Positions 25,624-34,141 of a DNA stretch of 64,000 nucleotides are shown piece by piece. The translations under genes were made by a program, and so were the position numbers. The notes under the pieces were generated by a model. That model was not told the origin of the DNA. It saw only the letters and a program-made list of their open reading frames with translations, and did no database searches. The number at the start of each line of letters is the position of its first letter. Position 1 is the first letter of the stretch. This DNA comes from a virus: positions 1 through 64,000 of the IMG/VR virus record IMGVR_UViG_3300042555_002918; one strand, given 5' to 3'.

Positions 25624-25839
25624 ATGCCGCTTTACGAATATAAGTGCGAAACGTGTGACAACATTTTTGACTCCTACGTGAGCAAAGCCACCTCATGTAG
25701 TGAAGACCAGGGTTGTAAGTGCCCAGCTTGCTCCTCGTTAGCAAAACGCGTTGAAATTTCAACTACATCAGAGCCTGTTTTTAAAGGCACAGGCTTTTAT
25801 ACTACTGATTACAAGGGGAAAAAGACCTACTCGGGGTAA
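25624..25839 (+). CDS. FmdB-like zinc ribbon protein, second copy
   Basis: The start is placed at MPLYEYKCETC because this is the standard beginning of the family. Cys pairs CETC and CPAC form the zinc site, with an insertion (CSEDQGCKC) between them. The C-terminus FKGTGFYTTDYKGKK is typical of FmdB proteins. CCTAAATA (25611-25618) five bases upstream may be a late promoter. Confidence 0.8.
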   Translation: MPLYEYKCETCDNIFDSYVSKATSCSEDQGCKCPACSSLAKRVEISTTSEPVFKGTGFYTTDYKGKKTYSG

Positions 25840-25981
25840 TGTGCGACGGGATAGGCGCTTTGGGATACTTTATCCAAGCGCTGGCCCGAGGTGACTGTTT
25901 AGCCTATGTCCCGCCAGGCGTATACTGGAGTCCCCAGTTACTTCGGGCGAGTGCTTTTACTGTTCAACTAAGGCGCCGAAC

Positions 25982-26128
25982 ATGAAAGAGCTATGGACCA
26001 TAATCGGCAAAGTAATGGTCGACTTTCTCAGTGACCTATTATCAATGGCCGTGATCTTTACCGTCATTGTTTCCTTGATGATTGCATTAAAGCATCTGGC
26101 CTTGTGGTTTCTAGGTCCCCTCTCCTGA
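25982..26128 (+). CDS. Small single-span membrane protein, 48 aa
   Basis: ATG 25982 opens a 48-residue frame, MKELWTIIGKVMVDF followed by a hydrophobic stretch of about 20 residues (AVIFTVIVSLMIAL) and a short tail ending LGPLS. Small phage membrane proteins of this type include lysis and superinfection-exclusion factors, but no specific function is supported. AAGG lies about 10 nt upstream. Confidence 0.5.
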   Translation: MKELWTIIGKVMVDFLSDLLSMAVIFTVIVSLMIALKHLALWFLGPLS

Positions 26129-26247
26129 CATTATTCACCAATACCAACTATAGGGCACACTTACTCATCTTAGCCGGTATATGGCTTAGAGCCTTCCCAC
26201 CCTGCTTATAAGCCAGGGCCTATCATGCTACGTCATGTCCGGATTAC

Positions 26248-27960
26248 CTAATACCAAGGGGTCGGCGTCCGAGTTGCAGTTGGGGTCGGAGTCCGAGTCG
26301 GCGTTCGTGTTGGAGTCGCAGTAAACGTCGGGGTCGGCGTCCTGGTAGCAGTTGCAGTCCGAGTCGGCGTTCGTGTTGGAGTCCGAGTCGGCGTTCGTGT
26401 TGGAGTCGCAGTAAACGTCGGGGTCGGCGTCCTGGTAGCAGTCGGTGTGGCAGTTACCGTGATTGTTGGGATTGCCGTTCTTGTTGGAGAAGGCGTCGCT
26501 GTTAAGGTCGCAGTCGGAGCCTGCGTCGGTGTGGCAGGCACTACTGTTGGTATGGTCGTAGGTACGGCCGTTTGGTCCACCACAGGCGTAGCAGTTGGAC
26601 TCGGAGTTAAAATGGCATCACCTATCTGTTTACATTCAGCTTGAGCCTCGAACGTGGACAGGTCCATGTTCACAATAGATGACGTTATGACCTTTCCAGT
26701 CAGCGATGATGCAAAGGTACCATTATTCAATAAGATGTCTTTTACCTTCGATACCGGAAACAATCCTCCGCACATAGATTGAATGGCAAGCACTACCCCA
26801 GCGACATGAGGAGTTGCCATAGAGGTCCCGCTCATTCCGATGTAGAACTTATCCTTATATGTGCTAATAACGTTTGAACCCGGCGCTGCAATATGAACGG
26901 TCTTAGCCCCATAGTTTGAAAACGGAGACAGGGTCCCCGAGCTAGTCACAGACGCTACAGACACAATATTGCTGCTTGCATATCCTGCCGGATAGACGGG
27001 TAATCGATCGTTGCTATAGGAAGAGTTACCAGCAGCCGCCGCAAACAAAATCCCCTGATCCCCCGCAGTCTTAATTGCTGCTAAAAGTGCTGAACTGAAA
27101 CCAGTCCCTCCCCAAGAGTTATTACTTACGACAACTTTATATCCTGCCTTACGAAGCGCTGTTCCGTAATTGATTGCCTTGATAGCATTAGCAAGACTTC
27201 CGTATCCATTCTTGTCCAAAAACTTGGTGGCTACCAGTTTGACATTCCAAACAATCCCGGGGATGCCGATTAAATTATTCCCTTTTGCGCCAATGATTCC
27301 AGCAACGTGCGTACCGTGCCCATTATCATCAAGGGGATCTCCAGAGTTTCTGATTGCATTGTAGCCATATACGTCATCAACGACGCCGTTACCATCATCA
27401 TCAATCCGATTACCTGGAATCTCTCGCGGGTTTCTCCACACATTAGGGTTAAGATCTGGATGGTTGTAAGAGATACCGGTGTCGACGAGTACAACTAACA
27501 GTTCGTCACTACCCTTCGTTCGCTCCCATGCTAATGGGGCCTTGATCATTTCCTGGGCATATAGCTGAGAGTAAAGGGAATCGTTTGGAATCTCGGACTT
27601 AGAGTATGCAAAGTTAGGCTCGCACTTTACCCTCTTACCAAGCTTAGCCAAAGCCTTTCGAACCTTAGGCGACTTACATGCATTATTTTTTCTCGTGAGA
27701 ACTATTGGTTTTGAGTCTGAAACGAGAGAAAGAGCGGTCAGTCCGGACGTCTTCTCATCAAAGAACAGAGTCTTTGATGATATCGAACTAATGCGAAACC
27801 CAGATGGTGCACTTGCCACCATTGACGATAAACTTTCGGAGGATACGGACCTAGGAACGGTCACTACGGCCCCCGGATACACTAGTTGATCTCCATAGAC
27901 CATACCAATGCGAGTGATATACAGCGCAAGACTAACCACAACAGCAACAACATTCTTCAT
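26248..27960 (-). CDS. Secreted subtilisin-like serine protease with Thr-Pro tail
   Basis: The 570-residue protein has an N-terminal signal-like hydrophobic segment, a propeptide region, and an S8 peptidase domain with Asp160 (VVLVDTG), His215 (GHGTHVAGI), oxyanion Asn281 (NSWGG) and Ser380 ([14 protein letters not shown]). Residues from about 455 are a low-complexity T-P-x-R/A-T tail ([13 protein letters not shown]), common as linkers in bacterial exoproteins. A phage with this enzyme may digest cell-surface or extracellular protein during lysis or release. A proregion ending [11 protein letters not shown] suggests zymogen activation. Confidence 0.93.
   Translation of the reverse strand: MKNVVAVVVSLALYITRIGMVYGDQLVYPGAVVTVPRSVSSESLSSMVASAPSGFRISSISSKTLFFDEKTSGLTALSLVSDSKPIVLTRKNNACKSPKVRKALAKLGKRVKCEPNFAYSKSEIPNDSLYSQLYAQEMIKAPLAWERTKGSDELLVVLVDTGISYNHPDLNPNVWRNPREIPGNRIDDDGNGVVDDVYGYNAIRNSGDPLDDNGHGTHVAGIIGAKGNNLIGIPGIVWNVKLVATKFLDKNGYGSLANAIKAINYGTALRKAGYKVVVSNNSWGGTGFSSALLAAIKTAGDQGILFAAAAGNSSYSNDRLPVYPAGYASSNIVSVASVTSSGTLSPFSNYGAKTVHIAAPGSNVISTYKDKFYIGMSGTSMATPHVAGVVLAIQSMCGGLFPVSKVKDILLNNGTFASSLTGKVITSSIVNMDLSTFEAQAECKQIGDAILTPSPTATPVVDQTAVPTTIPTVVPATPTQAPTATLTATPSPTRTAIPTITVTATPTATRTPTPTFTATPTRTPTRTPTRTPTRTATATRTPTPTFTATPTRTPTRTPTPTATRTPTPWY
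26253..26520 (-). repeat. Tandem repeats encoding the Thr-Pro tail
   Basis: Short repeats (GGAGTCGCAGTAAACGTCGG, GGCGTTCGTGTTGGAGTC and GGTCGGCGTCCTGGTAGCAG) recur two to four times, the larger unit of about 100 bp being duplicated. Length change by slippage is expected. Confidence 0.75.
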
Positions 27961-28004
27961 ATCACTCCATATCGGCAGCCTTCAATCAGGGCTTGAGGTT
28001 TTAT

Positions 28005-28018
28005 GTTCCACCTTCAAA
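28005..28018 (-). promoter_or_regulatory. TTTGAAGGTGGAAC box upstream of the subtilisin gene
   Basis: A minus-strand variant of the repeated TTTGAAGGCGGAC element 45 nt before the protease start. A second variant (ATTGAAGGCTGCC) lies closer, at about 27974-27986. Confidence 0.45.
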
Positions 28019-28120
28019 CATTTCCTTACTTTCTCAAACCTTAATCCGTGCGTCTAGGGGATTCTCTTGCGCATATGCACCAGAGATGCACGAATCCGAC
28101 GGTCGGGTGATGGACCTTAG

Positions 28121-28693
28121 TTAGTGGGCTACCCCAAAACTCAGAGAGAATCCGGCTTTCCCAAAACTGTTCTTGAGAACTCCCAGAGTATATGTGTTGT
28201 GGTGAAACTCCTGAATGTCCATTGCTACATCAGACATGCGGAGCAGCTTTACTATATCGTTCTCGGGGAATATCCCCACACCAGCAACAATAGCTTTGCT
28301 ACACATCATCGCCGACACTCGTAAGTTGTGAAGCACGCTAACGGCCTCGGCATTAAACTGAAAACAGTCAATCTGGCTAAGGTCATCGATAACTATGAGG
28401 TCAGAACTTAGTCCGGCTATGGCTAATTGAAGAGTTTCAAGCTTTGTCTTTGGCTCTAAATATGTCAGCTTTGCGTAGGGGTTCACAATTTTCTCGGCAA
28501 GGACCTCAGTGTCATCTTCGAACGAGATGAACGCAACGTTACTTCCGGAGTCCACTGCCTTATTAGCAAGGTAGGTCAAGGTGGTAGTTTTACCTGACAT
28601 TTCCCCTTCGCCGATAATAATCGACAGGCTTCCTTTCTCAAACCCTCCACATAATGTTCTGTCTAGCTCGGGGATACCGGATCGCAATTTCAT
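28121..28693 (-). CDS. KaiC/RadA-like RecA-fold ATPase
   Basis: The 190-residue protein starts KLRSGIPELDRTLCGGFEKGSLSIIIGEGEMSGKTTT, the KaiC/RadA opening with Walker A GEGEMSGKTT (about 30-39), then FISFEDD and Walker B SDLIVIDDLS. It lacks extra domains, so it could be a phage recombination mediator or a replicative helicase-like ATPase remnant. It is driven by a GGTAATGCTC-type promoter with a 33-nt leader and GCGAGG ribosome binding site. Confidence 0.85.
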   Translation of the reverse strand: MKLRSGIPELDRTLCGGFEKGSLSIIIGEGEMSGKTTTLTYLANKAVDSGSNVAFISFEDDTEVLAEKIVNPYAKLTYLEPKTKLETLQLAIAGLSSDLIVIDDLSQIDCFQFNAEAVSVLHNLRVSAMMCSKAIVAGVGIFPENDIVKLLRMSDVAMDIQEFHHNTYTLGVLKNSFGKAGFSLSFGVAH

Positions 28694-28732
28694 AGAACCT
28701 CGCTAACTGGTTTTCACACTCTGTTGAAACAA

Positions 28733-28767
28733 AATCTAACAGATGCCCAACAGCCGCGAGCATTACC
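28733..28767 (-). promoter_or_regulatory. GGTAATGCTC-N19-TAGATT promoter
   Basis: Box at 28767-28758, -10 TAGATT at 28738-28733, predicted +1 at 28726. One of nine sites with invariant 19-nt spacing. Confidence 0.75.
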
Positions 28768-28834
28768 CCCAACAAAATGTTTGAAGTTTTTTGTACTGTA
28801 CAAGTAGCTGAATGAGATTGAGAAATTACCGATG

Positions 28835-29209
28835 CTAAACAAAGGACTTGATGGTTCGTTTTGCTGGGGTTGTGTAATCAATCACCAATGCCAACGTTTG
28901 TTTTCCCGAGCCGGTTCGGCACGCAAAGGCTTTCAAGACTTCAATGCGTGTAAATTTGATCCCTTGAACTGAGTCTTTCTTAAGAAACTCAGTAAAGTGG
29001 CTAATACCCTTGTCGATTATAGCCTGTGCGGCAAGGTGATCTGGCATCCCTTGATCTACCTCAAGGTCACAAAAGAATGTGGAGGTTACGTCCCGAGTCT
29101 GGGGTCCAACTGGCTGACGAACAAAGTCATAAGTTCTCTGGAGATTTGCATGGAGCCCCGAGGTAAATTGAGTTTCTGCAAAAATATAATCAAGGCTATA
29201 GAAGTCCAT
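28835..29209 (-). CDS. Hypothetical protein, 124 aa, from a leaderless mRNA
   Basis: I do not recognise this mixed alpha/beta protein. Motifs include TSTFFCDLEVDQGMPDHLAAQAIIDKG, suggesting a small globular domain. The promoter at 29216-29250 predicts +1 exactly at the A of ATG 29209. It lies 4 nt after a Cys-rich small gene. Confidence 0.75.
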   Translation of the reverse strand: MDFYSLDYIFAETQFTSGLHANLQRTYDFVRQPVGPQTRDVTSTFFCDLEVDQGMPDHLAAQAIIDKGISHFTEFLKKDSVQGIKFTRIEVLKAFACRTGSGKQTLALVIDYTTPAKRTIKSFV

Positions 29210-29213
29210 TATA

Positions 29214-29411
29214 TTAACCTACCAACCCTCCAGCACTCTTGAGCATTACCACCAAGCGAACATCTCCCTGAGTTCGATTTCCTCCTAGGTATTTATCGGA
29301 GCATTTTTTACAGATTGCGGACACCATCCCTGGTACATGCGGTACGTCTACCAGTACACGGCAACATTTGCAGCTTATCCTCACCTCGTTGGGCTTTTGT
29401 GCACAATTCAT
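29214..29411 (-). CDS. Small Cys-rich (zinc finger-like) protein, 65 aa
   Basis: The sequence contains CKCC and CKKC about 20 residues apart, fitting a small zinc-binding domain. Its promoter is positioned so that transcription starts at the A of the ATG, and the only purine-rich sequence (GAAAGG) lies upstream of that +1. Its 3' end overlaps the promoter box of the next gene. Confidence 0.7.
   Translation of the reverse strand: MNCAQKPNEVRISCKCCRVLVDVPHVPGMVSAICKKCSDKYLGGNRTQGDVRLVVMLKSAGGLVG
29216..29250 (-). promoter_or_regulatory. GGTAATGCTC-N19-TAGGTT promoter, +1 at the ATG
   Basis: Box 29250-29241, -10 29221-29216; six bases later is 29209, the first base of the start codon. Confidence 0.75.
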
Positions 29412-29417
29412 CCTTTC

Positions 29418-29452
29418 ACAATAACCAAGTCGTTCAGGTGCCGAGCATTACC
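29418..29452 (-). promoter_or_regulatory. GGTAATGCTC-N19-TATTGT promoter, +1 at the ATG
   Basis: Box 29452-29443, -10 29423-29418; +1 falls at 29411, the first base of the start codon. Confidence 0.78.
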
Positions 29453-29561
29453 TAATAGAGAGCTGACTACATCTGGCAAGAGGAAAGGCTCAAGAGTGGG
29501 TCTGATTACCTATAATCGGTCCAAATCAATAAAGGCGACTGCCTCCCTTATAGATAGGTAA

Positions 29562-30230
29562 ATGGACAACATCATCGCCAAAATAAACAAAATGCTTGAA
29601 CTTGCGAGACGCGGCGGCACTCAGGCGGAGTCCCAAACCGCACAAAAAATGGCCGATGAGTTATTGTCAAAGTACAGCCTCCTAATCGCCAATATAAACA
29701 CCGCGACTACCTCAGAAGACTATATGTTTGATGGGTTGATGGTTGGGGCATTAAGAGCAACGTGGCAGGACTCAATCTACGTTGCCATATCAAAGCTTTA
29801 CGGTTGCACCTATACGAAGCGATATGACAGTAACGACCGCGCAGTACGAACCATCGTCGGCTCTCCGGGCGATGTTGAAACAGCCAAGAAGGTCGCTGCT
29901 CATATTGTGGTGATTGCTATTACCTTGGCCAAGGAAGCAGGGAAAAGCCAAACCTTCATGCGCTCCTTTAAAAAAGGATTTGCATGTCGAATCTGGGCCA
30001 GGGTCGATGAACAAATGATTGCTGATAATCGCGGTTCACTAACTGACTCCATTCCGGAAATGAAGAAGGCTTCAGAGAGCCAATCTTCAGATCCGAGTGA
30101 AAAGGAAGCTAACCCATCGGGCCAATCCACCAAATCCTCGAATGGCGAAATTGACAGGCGGGCATTTCATCGCGGATCCGCTGCGGCAGGCTTGGTCAGC
30201 CTTGAACTCCACGACTTTCTTAAAAAGTAA
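29562..30230 (+). CDS. DUF2786-domain protein
   Basis: The N-terminus, IIAKINKMLELARRGGTQAESQTAQKMADELLSKYSL, matches the DUF2786 helical domain found in many phage and bacterial proteins, followed by a segment with LYGCTYTKRYD and IVGSPGDVETAK as in its usual partner domain. The C-terminal 60 residues are Ser/Lys-rich and disordered. No biochemical function is known for the family. Confidence 0.8.
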   Translation: MDNIIAKINKMLELARRGGTQAESQTAQKMADELLSKYSLLIANINTATTSEDYMFDGLMVGALRATWQDSIYVAISKLYGCTYTKRYDSNDRAVRTIVGSPGDVETAKKVAAHIVVIAITLAKEAGKSQTFMRSFKKGFACRIWARVDEQMIADNRGSLTDSIPEMKKASESQSSDPSEKEANPSGQSTKSSNGEIDRRAFHRGSAAAGLVSLELHDFLKK

Positions 30231-30241
30231 GCATAGGTCAG

Positions 30242-30520
30242 ATGAACGTCATATTAGTAACAGTGCTTCAGGAGGGTAAGGCTATCTTTGAACTCGAAGA
30301 GGAAGATCGACTTGTCCGCCGACAAATCGAAACTGATAGCGCCGGTAGCTTTTCATTTTGTGTTCGTCCAAATGTAGAAGTCGCGGAACTGCACGACATG
30401 CCAAACCGCATCTTCACGGAAATACTTATCGAAGCGGAGCAGAGAGGATTTAAATACTTTGGCGACGACTTTAGGGTACTAAGATTCGCTTTTTGGGGAT
30501 TTTCCCGGTGCTTTTGGTAG
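30242..30520 (+). CDS. Hypothetical protein, 92 aa
   Basis: Starts 11 nt after the DUF2786 gene and is probably co-transcribed. The acidic-strand pattern KAIFELEEEDRLVRRQIE is unremarkable. An antisense frame of the same length exists, so coding is supported mainly by position. Confidence 0.5.
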   Translation: MNVILVTVLQEGKAIFELEEEDRLVRRQIETDSAGSFSFCVRPNVEVAELHDMPNRIFTEILIEAEQRGFKYFGDDFRVLRFAFWGFSRCFW

Positions 30521-30556
30521 CAGAACCACCTTGGATAGGGCCTCAATATCTGAATC

Positions 30557-30564
30557 TATAAATA
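30557..30564 (+). promoter_or_regulatory. Late promoter TATAAATA
   Basis: Perfect consensus 53 nt before ATG 30617, giving a short leader with CGGAG ahead of the start. Confidence 0.7.
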
Positions 30565-30616
30565 CCATGACACCACCATGTATCTGATTCGGGCTATGTT
30601 TTACTCGGAGTGATTT

Positions 30617-30823
30617 ATGCGGGAATTGATTGTTACGTTATTGGTTCTACTGCCACAAGCCTCGCGGCACCCATCCGTCGCTCATCAGCATAAGCCAAAA
30701 GCAGCGGTATCGGCCCAGCAAACTAGCTCCTCACATTCTAACGGCGTGAAGAAATCCCAAACAAAGACAAAAAGAGTTGGGCGAAGTAAGTCCCCCCATC
30801 TTCAACGCAAAGGTCTAGTGTGA
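30617..30823 (+). CDS. Small basic protein, 68 aa
   Basis: A short hydrophobic N-terminus (MRELIVTLLVLLPQ) is followed by a Ser/Lys/Gln-rich basic stretch. It could be exported or DNA-binding; nothing more specific is visible. A perfect late promoter and a ribosome binding site support expression. Confidence 0.5.
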   Translation: MRELIVTLLVLLPQASRHPSVAHQHKPKAAVSAQQTSSSHSNGVKKSQTKTKRVGRSKSPHLQRKGLV

Positions 30824-30915
30824 AATGTTCCTAACCTCAAACGAAAGAGCGCAGTGACCTCTTCTCTTGGCCGACAGCCCCCTACATCCACGGACGAAAT
30901 CGGAAATCTTTATTA

Positions 30916-30950
30916 GGTAATGCTCGGCGCCTCCCCAATATCGCTACAGT
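30916..30950 (+). promoter_or_regulatory. GGTAATGCTC-N19-TACAGT promoter of the sigma factor gene
   Basis: Box 30916-30925, -10 30945-30950, +1 near 30957. It gives a 48-nt leader with GGAGG before ATG 31005. Confidence 0.75.
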
Positions 30951-31004
30951 GAACAAGCATTGAGAGCTTTTTCGTTCTGTTTTGTAGTTTGGAGGCAGGG
31001 TTAC

Positions 31005-31601
31005 ATGTCAAAGGGCCAAAGCGACTTCGATTTAGTGCAAGGATTAGTACAGCGCGGCGACGAAGCATGTTTCCTTGAGCTTTTTAATCGACACAGCCCG
31101 AGAGTGTACCGGGTCGCTTACCGAATCCTTAACAATCAAGCCGATGCTGAGGACATCGTACAAGAGGTCTTTATTAAGGTACTGACCAAAGTCGGAGAGT
31201 TTAAATTCCAGTGTAAATTTACAAGCTGGATACACAGAGTAGCCGCAAATGTGGCTCTGATGCGTCTTCGCTCAGTCAAACGACGCCCATCGACTTCTAT
31301 GGAGGACCTCTCAGGAACAGATTTTAACTCGTTGGTGGCTCATCGGTCAGATTCTACAAACATCGACTACATGACTTGCCAGCATGAGATACGGGCGATC
31401 CTGCAAGAGGCAATTGACAGCCTTCCAATAGCGTATCGTGAAATATTCTGCCTTCGAGATATTGACGGTCTCAGCAATAAAGAAGCTAGCAACTTGCTTC
31501 ATCTCACGGAAACGTCCGTAAAAAACCGGATTCTTCGTGCGCGTTACCTAGTTCGGGAGAAGGTGGAGGAATATTTAAAAGAGTGCGAGCTCGCAGCGTG
31601 A
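31005..31601 (+). CDS. ECF-type RNA polymerase sigma factor
   Basis: The ATG at 31005 is preferred since GGAGGCAGGG precedes it and family homology begins here. The 198-residue protein has sigma region 2 (HSPRVYRVAYRILNNQADAEDIVQEVFIKV, then KFTSWIHRVAANVALMRLRS) and region 4 (IDSLPIAYREIFCLRDIDGLSNKEASNLLHLTETSVKNRILRARYLV). Region 1 and 3 are absent, as in RpoE-type ECF sigmas. No anti-sigma gene is obvious next to it, although a small lipoprotein overlaps its stop. It may direct host polymerase to phage or host promoters. Confidence 0.92.
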   Translation: MSKGQSDFDLVQGLVQRGDEACFLELFNRHSPRVYRVAYRILNNQADAEDIVQEVFIKVLTKVGEFKFQCKFTSWIHRVAANVALMRLRSVKRRPSTSMEDLSGTDFNSLVAHRSDSTNIDYMTCQHEIRAILQEAIDSLPIAYREIFCLRDIDGLSNKEASNLLHLTETSVKNRILRARYLVREKVEEYLKECELAA

Positions 31602-31825
31602 TGATACGCATAGCTCTACTTCTGTTATTTACTTACGTATCGTGTGCATTTTCAGGATGCTGCGTTGGAACGCCAAAGCATCCAGGATGCCTCGACGTCA
31701 GAATCGAAGGGCTTGGCGGGGACTCGATTCAGCGAGACGTGCCTATTGGTGTGGATGGCGTACGCGGTCAGTCGCCCCAAAGTAGGGGTGGATTCCTGCG
31801 AGGCATTTTATGGATGAACATTTGA
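31601..31825 (+). CDS. Putative small lipoprotein, 74 aa
   Basis: The ATG overlaps the sigma factor stop codon (TGATG). The N-terminus IRIALLLLFTYVSCAFSGC ends in a lipobox-like FSGC, so Cys21 could be lipidated. The rest is Gly-rich. Candidates are an o-spanin-like or surface protein, or a partner of the sigma factor; none is proven. Confidence 0.5.
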   Translation: MIRIALLLLFTYVSCAFSGCCVGTPKHPGCLDVRIEGLGGDSIQRDVPIGVDGVRGQSPQSRGGFLRGILWMNI

Positions 31826-32016
31826 GGAAGCAGTACCTCCAAGACATCCTTAATAGGGCGTGTCAGGCAGGAGACATCACTCCTTTTATTCATGAGCGTA
31901 TCGCCTATCATAGGGACAGGCGTGATACATTGAGAAAGCTCGGTCAACATGAGCGGGCAGATCATCATAGCGAGATTGTTAGAGCGCTTGAGCTATCTCT
32001 CCTCTCTAAAGGGTGA
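31810..32016 (+). CDS. Hypothetical protein, 68 aa
   Basis: Overlaps the end of the lipoprotein gene by 16 nt. A helical His/Arg-rich sequence (FIHERIAYHRDRRDTLRKLG and HERADHHSEIVRALE) with no recognised family. Confidence 0.6.
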   Translation: MDEHLRKQYLQDILNRACQAGDITPFIHERIAYHRDRRDTLRKLGQHERADHHSEIVRALELSLLSKG

Positions 32017-32123
32017 TCATAGGGTTAGCTTTTAAAGAGAACCCACTTACGGCACATATTTAATTATTTCAATCGTATTGTGGGACAGTTACGCGCTTTC
32101 AGTCAATTTTCACTTAAGCATTG

Positions 32124-32150
32124 TTTGAAGGCTGCCGATTGCGGTATAAT
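32124..32150 (+). promoter_or_regulatory. Promoter with TTTGAAGGC box and perfect TATAAT
   Basis: TTTGAA (32124-32129) and TATAAT (32145-32150), 15 nt apart, ahead of the gene at 32183. Confidence 0.55.
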
Positions 32151-32182
32151 TGATATCAGAGTTATACCGGGGGTCTACCGAC

Positions 32183-32503
32183 ATGAACTACACCAAAGAA
32201 GAAAGACTTCAGATCGCTAGCACAATAATTGAACAGCTTGGAGGTGCGCAGTTTCGGGCCATGACCGGAGCAAAGGACCTAATTGCCCTTGAAACCGGTT
32301 TGCAGTTCTCTCTCCCCTCCCGTCTGGCAAAGAACGGGATCAACAAGGTAAGGATTCAACTGACCCCATCGGACACGTACAAAATTGAGTATCTGAGTGT
32401 ACGGGGAACAAGCGCAAAGACAGTTACCGTTGATGAGGATATCTACTGCGATGGCTTAAGGGAGAGCTTCTGTGCAGCCACTGGCCTGTATGTAAGTCTC
32501 TAA
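32183..32503 (+). CDS. Conserved hypothetical protein, 106 aa
   Basis: Start placed at MNYTKEERLQ, after the promoter region. The pattern LGGAQFRAMTGAKDL, LQFSLPSRLAKNGINKVRIQL and F-x-x-x-TGL near the C-terminus is shared by an uncharacterised family common in bacteria and phages. The function is unknown. Confidence 0.75.
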   Translation: MNYTKEERLQIASTIIEQLGGAQFRAMTGAKDLIALETGLQFSLPSRLAKNGINKVRIQLTPSDTYKIEYLSVRGTSAKTVTVDEDIYCDGLRESFCAATGLYVSL

Positions 32504-32522
32504 CAAGGGCGTTTGGATACTA

Positions 32523-32530
32523 TATAAATA
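32523..32530 (+). promoter_or_regulatory. Late promoter TATAAATA
   Basis: Perfect consensus 20 nt before ATG 32551, with AGGGGAG between them as a ribosome binding site. Confidence 0.78.
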
Positions 32531-32550
32531 GACGTAGGGGAGATTATTCC

Positions 32551-33327
32551 ATGTCAGATGCTAGATTTGAGAAACTTCTTGAATACATTCAAGAGCTTAA
32601 CATCACAGCCCTTTCAGAGGCTGCCAAGCGTTCGCTTAATCGCGTCAATCAGCATTTGAGTACGCGCAGTGTTGGCTTCATTACGGCTAATCGCCTCAAG
32701 AAGCCAGGTTCAGTCGACGGGAAAGAGAGTGAGGTCAGAGTCTCTACTGCTGAGAACCGATCAAATAACAAATCCCTGGAACATGACATTCGTAAGGCCG
32801 GGTACAGCTTCATTCGAGTAAAGGGCGGCTATCCCGAGGTCGATAAGGACGGCAAAAAACAAGCTGGCGCGAGTAAGTACGAGCCATCTTACATCGTAGT
32901 AGGACCAAAGGGAGACGACGGTGGAAAACTGAAGAGCTTCCTTACCCAACATGGCAGCAAGTATAGCCAGGACGCAGTGCTATATAAGCACCACTCCAGC
33001 CCGCACATCCATTCGATCTCGACATCAGACCGAGATAAAGAGTTCCCAAGAGGACAGGAACAACCACTAGGTGGATTCAAGGCGGGTAAATTTGGGGAAT
33101 ATTTTACGGCCCTTCACGGGGACGCAGACTCATCAAAGCCTCGGGCAGAAATGTCCCCGGAAGAGCGCGAAGCTCACAAGCAGGCTAGTCTTCGAAAAAA
33201 ATCGTTTGTTTTTGAATCTTTTGAGTTTGAGTTCTCGGAGGATGAGGACTCCCCAGTTCCGCGAGAGAGCCTCACCTACTACGCACGACTCAGTGAGCAC
33301 GAGCGCAATAAAAAGACGAAAGACTAG
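32551..33327 (+). CDS. DUF3293-like protein, possible internal protein
   Basis: The 258-residue protein contains VGFITANR, then a LEHDIRKAGYSFIRVKGGYPE segment and YEPSYIVVGPK, which together resemble DUF3293. The N-terminus, MSDARFEKLLEYIQELNITALSE, has an L-x-E site and a helical character like the internal-protein tags, but it is not a clear match. The C-terminus is acidic then basic. It has a perfect late promoter. Confidence 0.6.
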   Translation: MSDARFEKLLEYIQELNITALSEAAKRSLNRVNQHLSTRSVGFITANRLKKPGSVDGKESEVRVSTAENRSNNKSLEHDIRKAGYSFIRVKGGYPEVDKDGKKQAGASKYEPSYIVVGPKGDDGGKLKSFLTQHGSKYSQDAVLYKHHSSPHIHSISTSDRDKEFPRGQEQPLGGFKAGKFGEYFTALHGDADSSKPRAEMSPEEREAHKQASLRKKSFVFESFEFEFSEDEDSPVPRESLTYYARLSEHERNKKTKD

Positions 33328-34140
33328 CTAGTTATAAACCGACATAAGGCCACCACGGATCGCATAGATCCGCTGAGTATTATTTGAACTAACAAGCGTG
33401 CCAGGTAAATTGTCAGTCTGCTGCTTCCACATGACTATTCTTGAAACATTAGAGGCAGGAGATACACCATCGCTAAAGATGGTCAGATTCCCAAACGCTC
33501 TATAGGTTGCAGCTATCCTTTCCGGATCATCGAGTGGCGTTACTGTTCTGTCAGCGTCCGTTGGCTTCTTCCAGTAGGACCCCTTTCCTTCCATGGGCTT
33601 TCGACCTGCCCATATTTTCTCAAAATCACCCAGTAACTGCTTGGTGAGCTTACCAGACATGTAAACCATCTTCGATATTAGAGAGTCCGAATCATCCGTG
33701 TCGGAGACTTCAATCTTCTCCTGCAAGACTATCTCACCAAAATCCCACTTATCAGTCATGGTATGTAGGGTCATCCCCGCTGCCTCGGGGTGCCGCAAAA
33801 GAACGTGAGGGGAAGGCCATGGACCTCTCCCCTCAGGGAGCAATGTCCCGTGAACGTTTATACTCTTTAGGCTACCGTCTTGAGGAACAGGGACCTTGTA
33901 ATCATATGCAGCTGAAATGAGCAGGTCGACCCCATCATCTTTCATGCGTGCAATATGTTCTTCAGTGACAGCACCAACGGCGAACTGCGACCTCATTTCT
34001 TTTGCAAACTCGGCGGTTTTAAGACTCCACCCACTATCTAGGTCACAGGATGTAAAGACGTGAGAAACCTCATGGCCAGTATCTCTGATACTTTGATGAA
34101 CGGGAGCGTAAAAGTCTGAGGTGCAAAGTGCTATCTTCAT
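33328..34140 (-). CDS. Formyltransferase-fold protein
   Basis: The 270-residue protein has the N-x-H-x-LLP-x-x-RG catalytic loop (N95, H97 in INVHGTLLPEGRGPWP) and catalytic D133 (DKWDFGEIV) of methionyl-tRNA and sugar-amine N-formyltransferases. The Rossmann-type N-terminus KIALCTSDFYAPV also fits. The substrate is unknown: it lacks the C-terminal OB domain expected of Fmt. It is the last gene of a four-gene operon with an Actinobacteria-type regulator. Confidence 0.85.
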   Translation of the reverse strand: MKIALCTSDFYAPVHQSIRDTGHEVSHVFTSCDLDSGWSLKTAEFAKEMRSQFAVGAVTEEHIARMKDDGVDLLISAAYDYKVPVPQDGSLKSINVHGTLLPEGRGPWPSPHVLLRHPEAAGMTLHTMTDKWDFGEIVLQEKIEVSDTDDSDSLISKMVYMSGKLTKQLLGDFEKIWAGRKPMEGKGSYWKKPTDADRTVTPLDDPERIAATYRAFGNLTIFSDGVSPASNVSRIVMWKQQTDNLPGTLVSSNNTQRIYAIRGGLMSVYN

Positions 34141-34141
34141 G

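Noticed and set aside
29289-29297. TATTTATC as a late promoter
   Set aside because: It lies within the Cys-rich gene, 80 nt from the next start, which already has an exact promoter.
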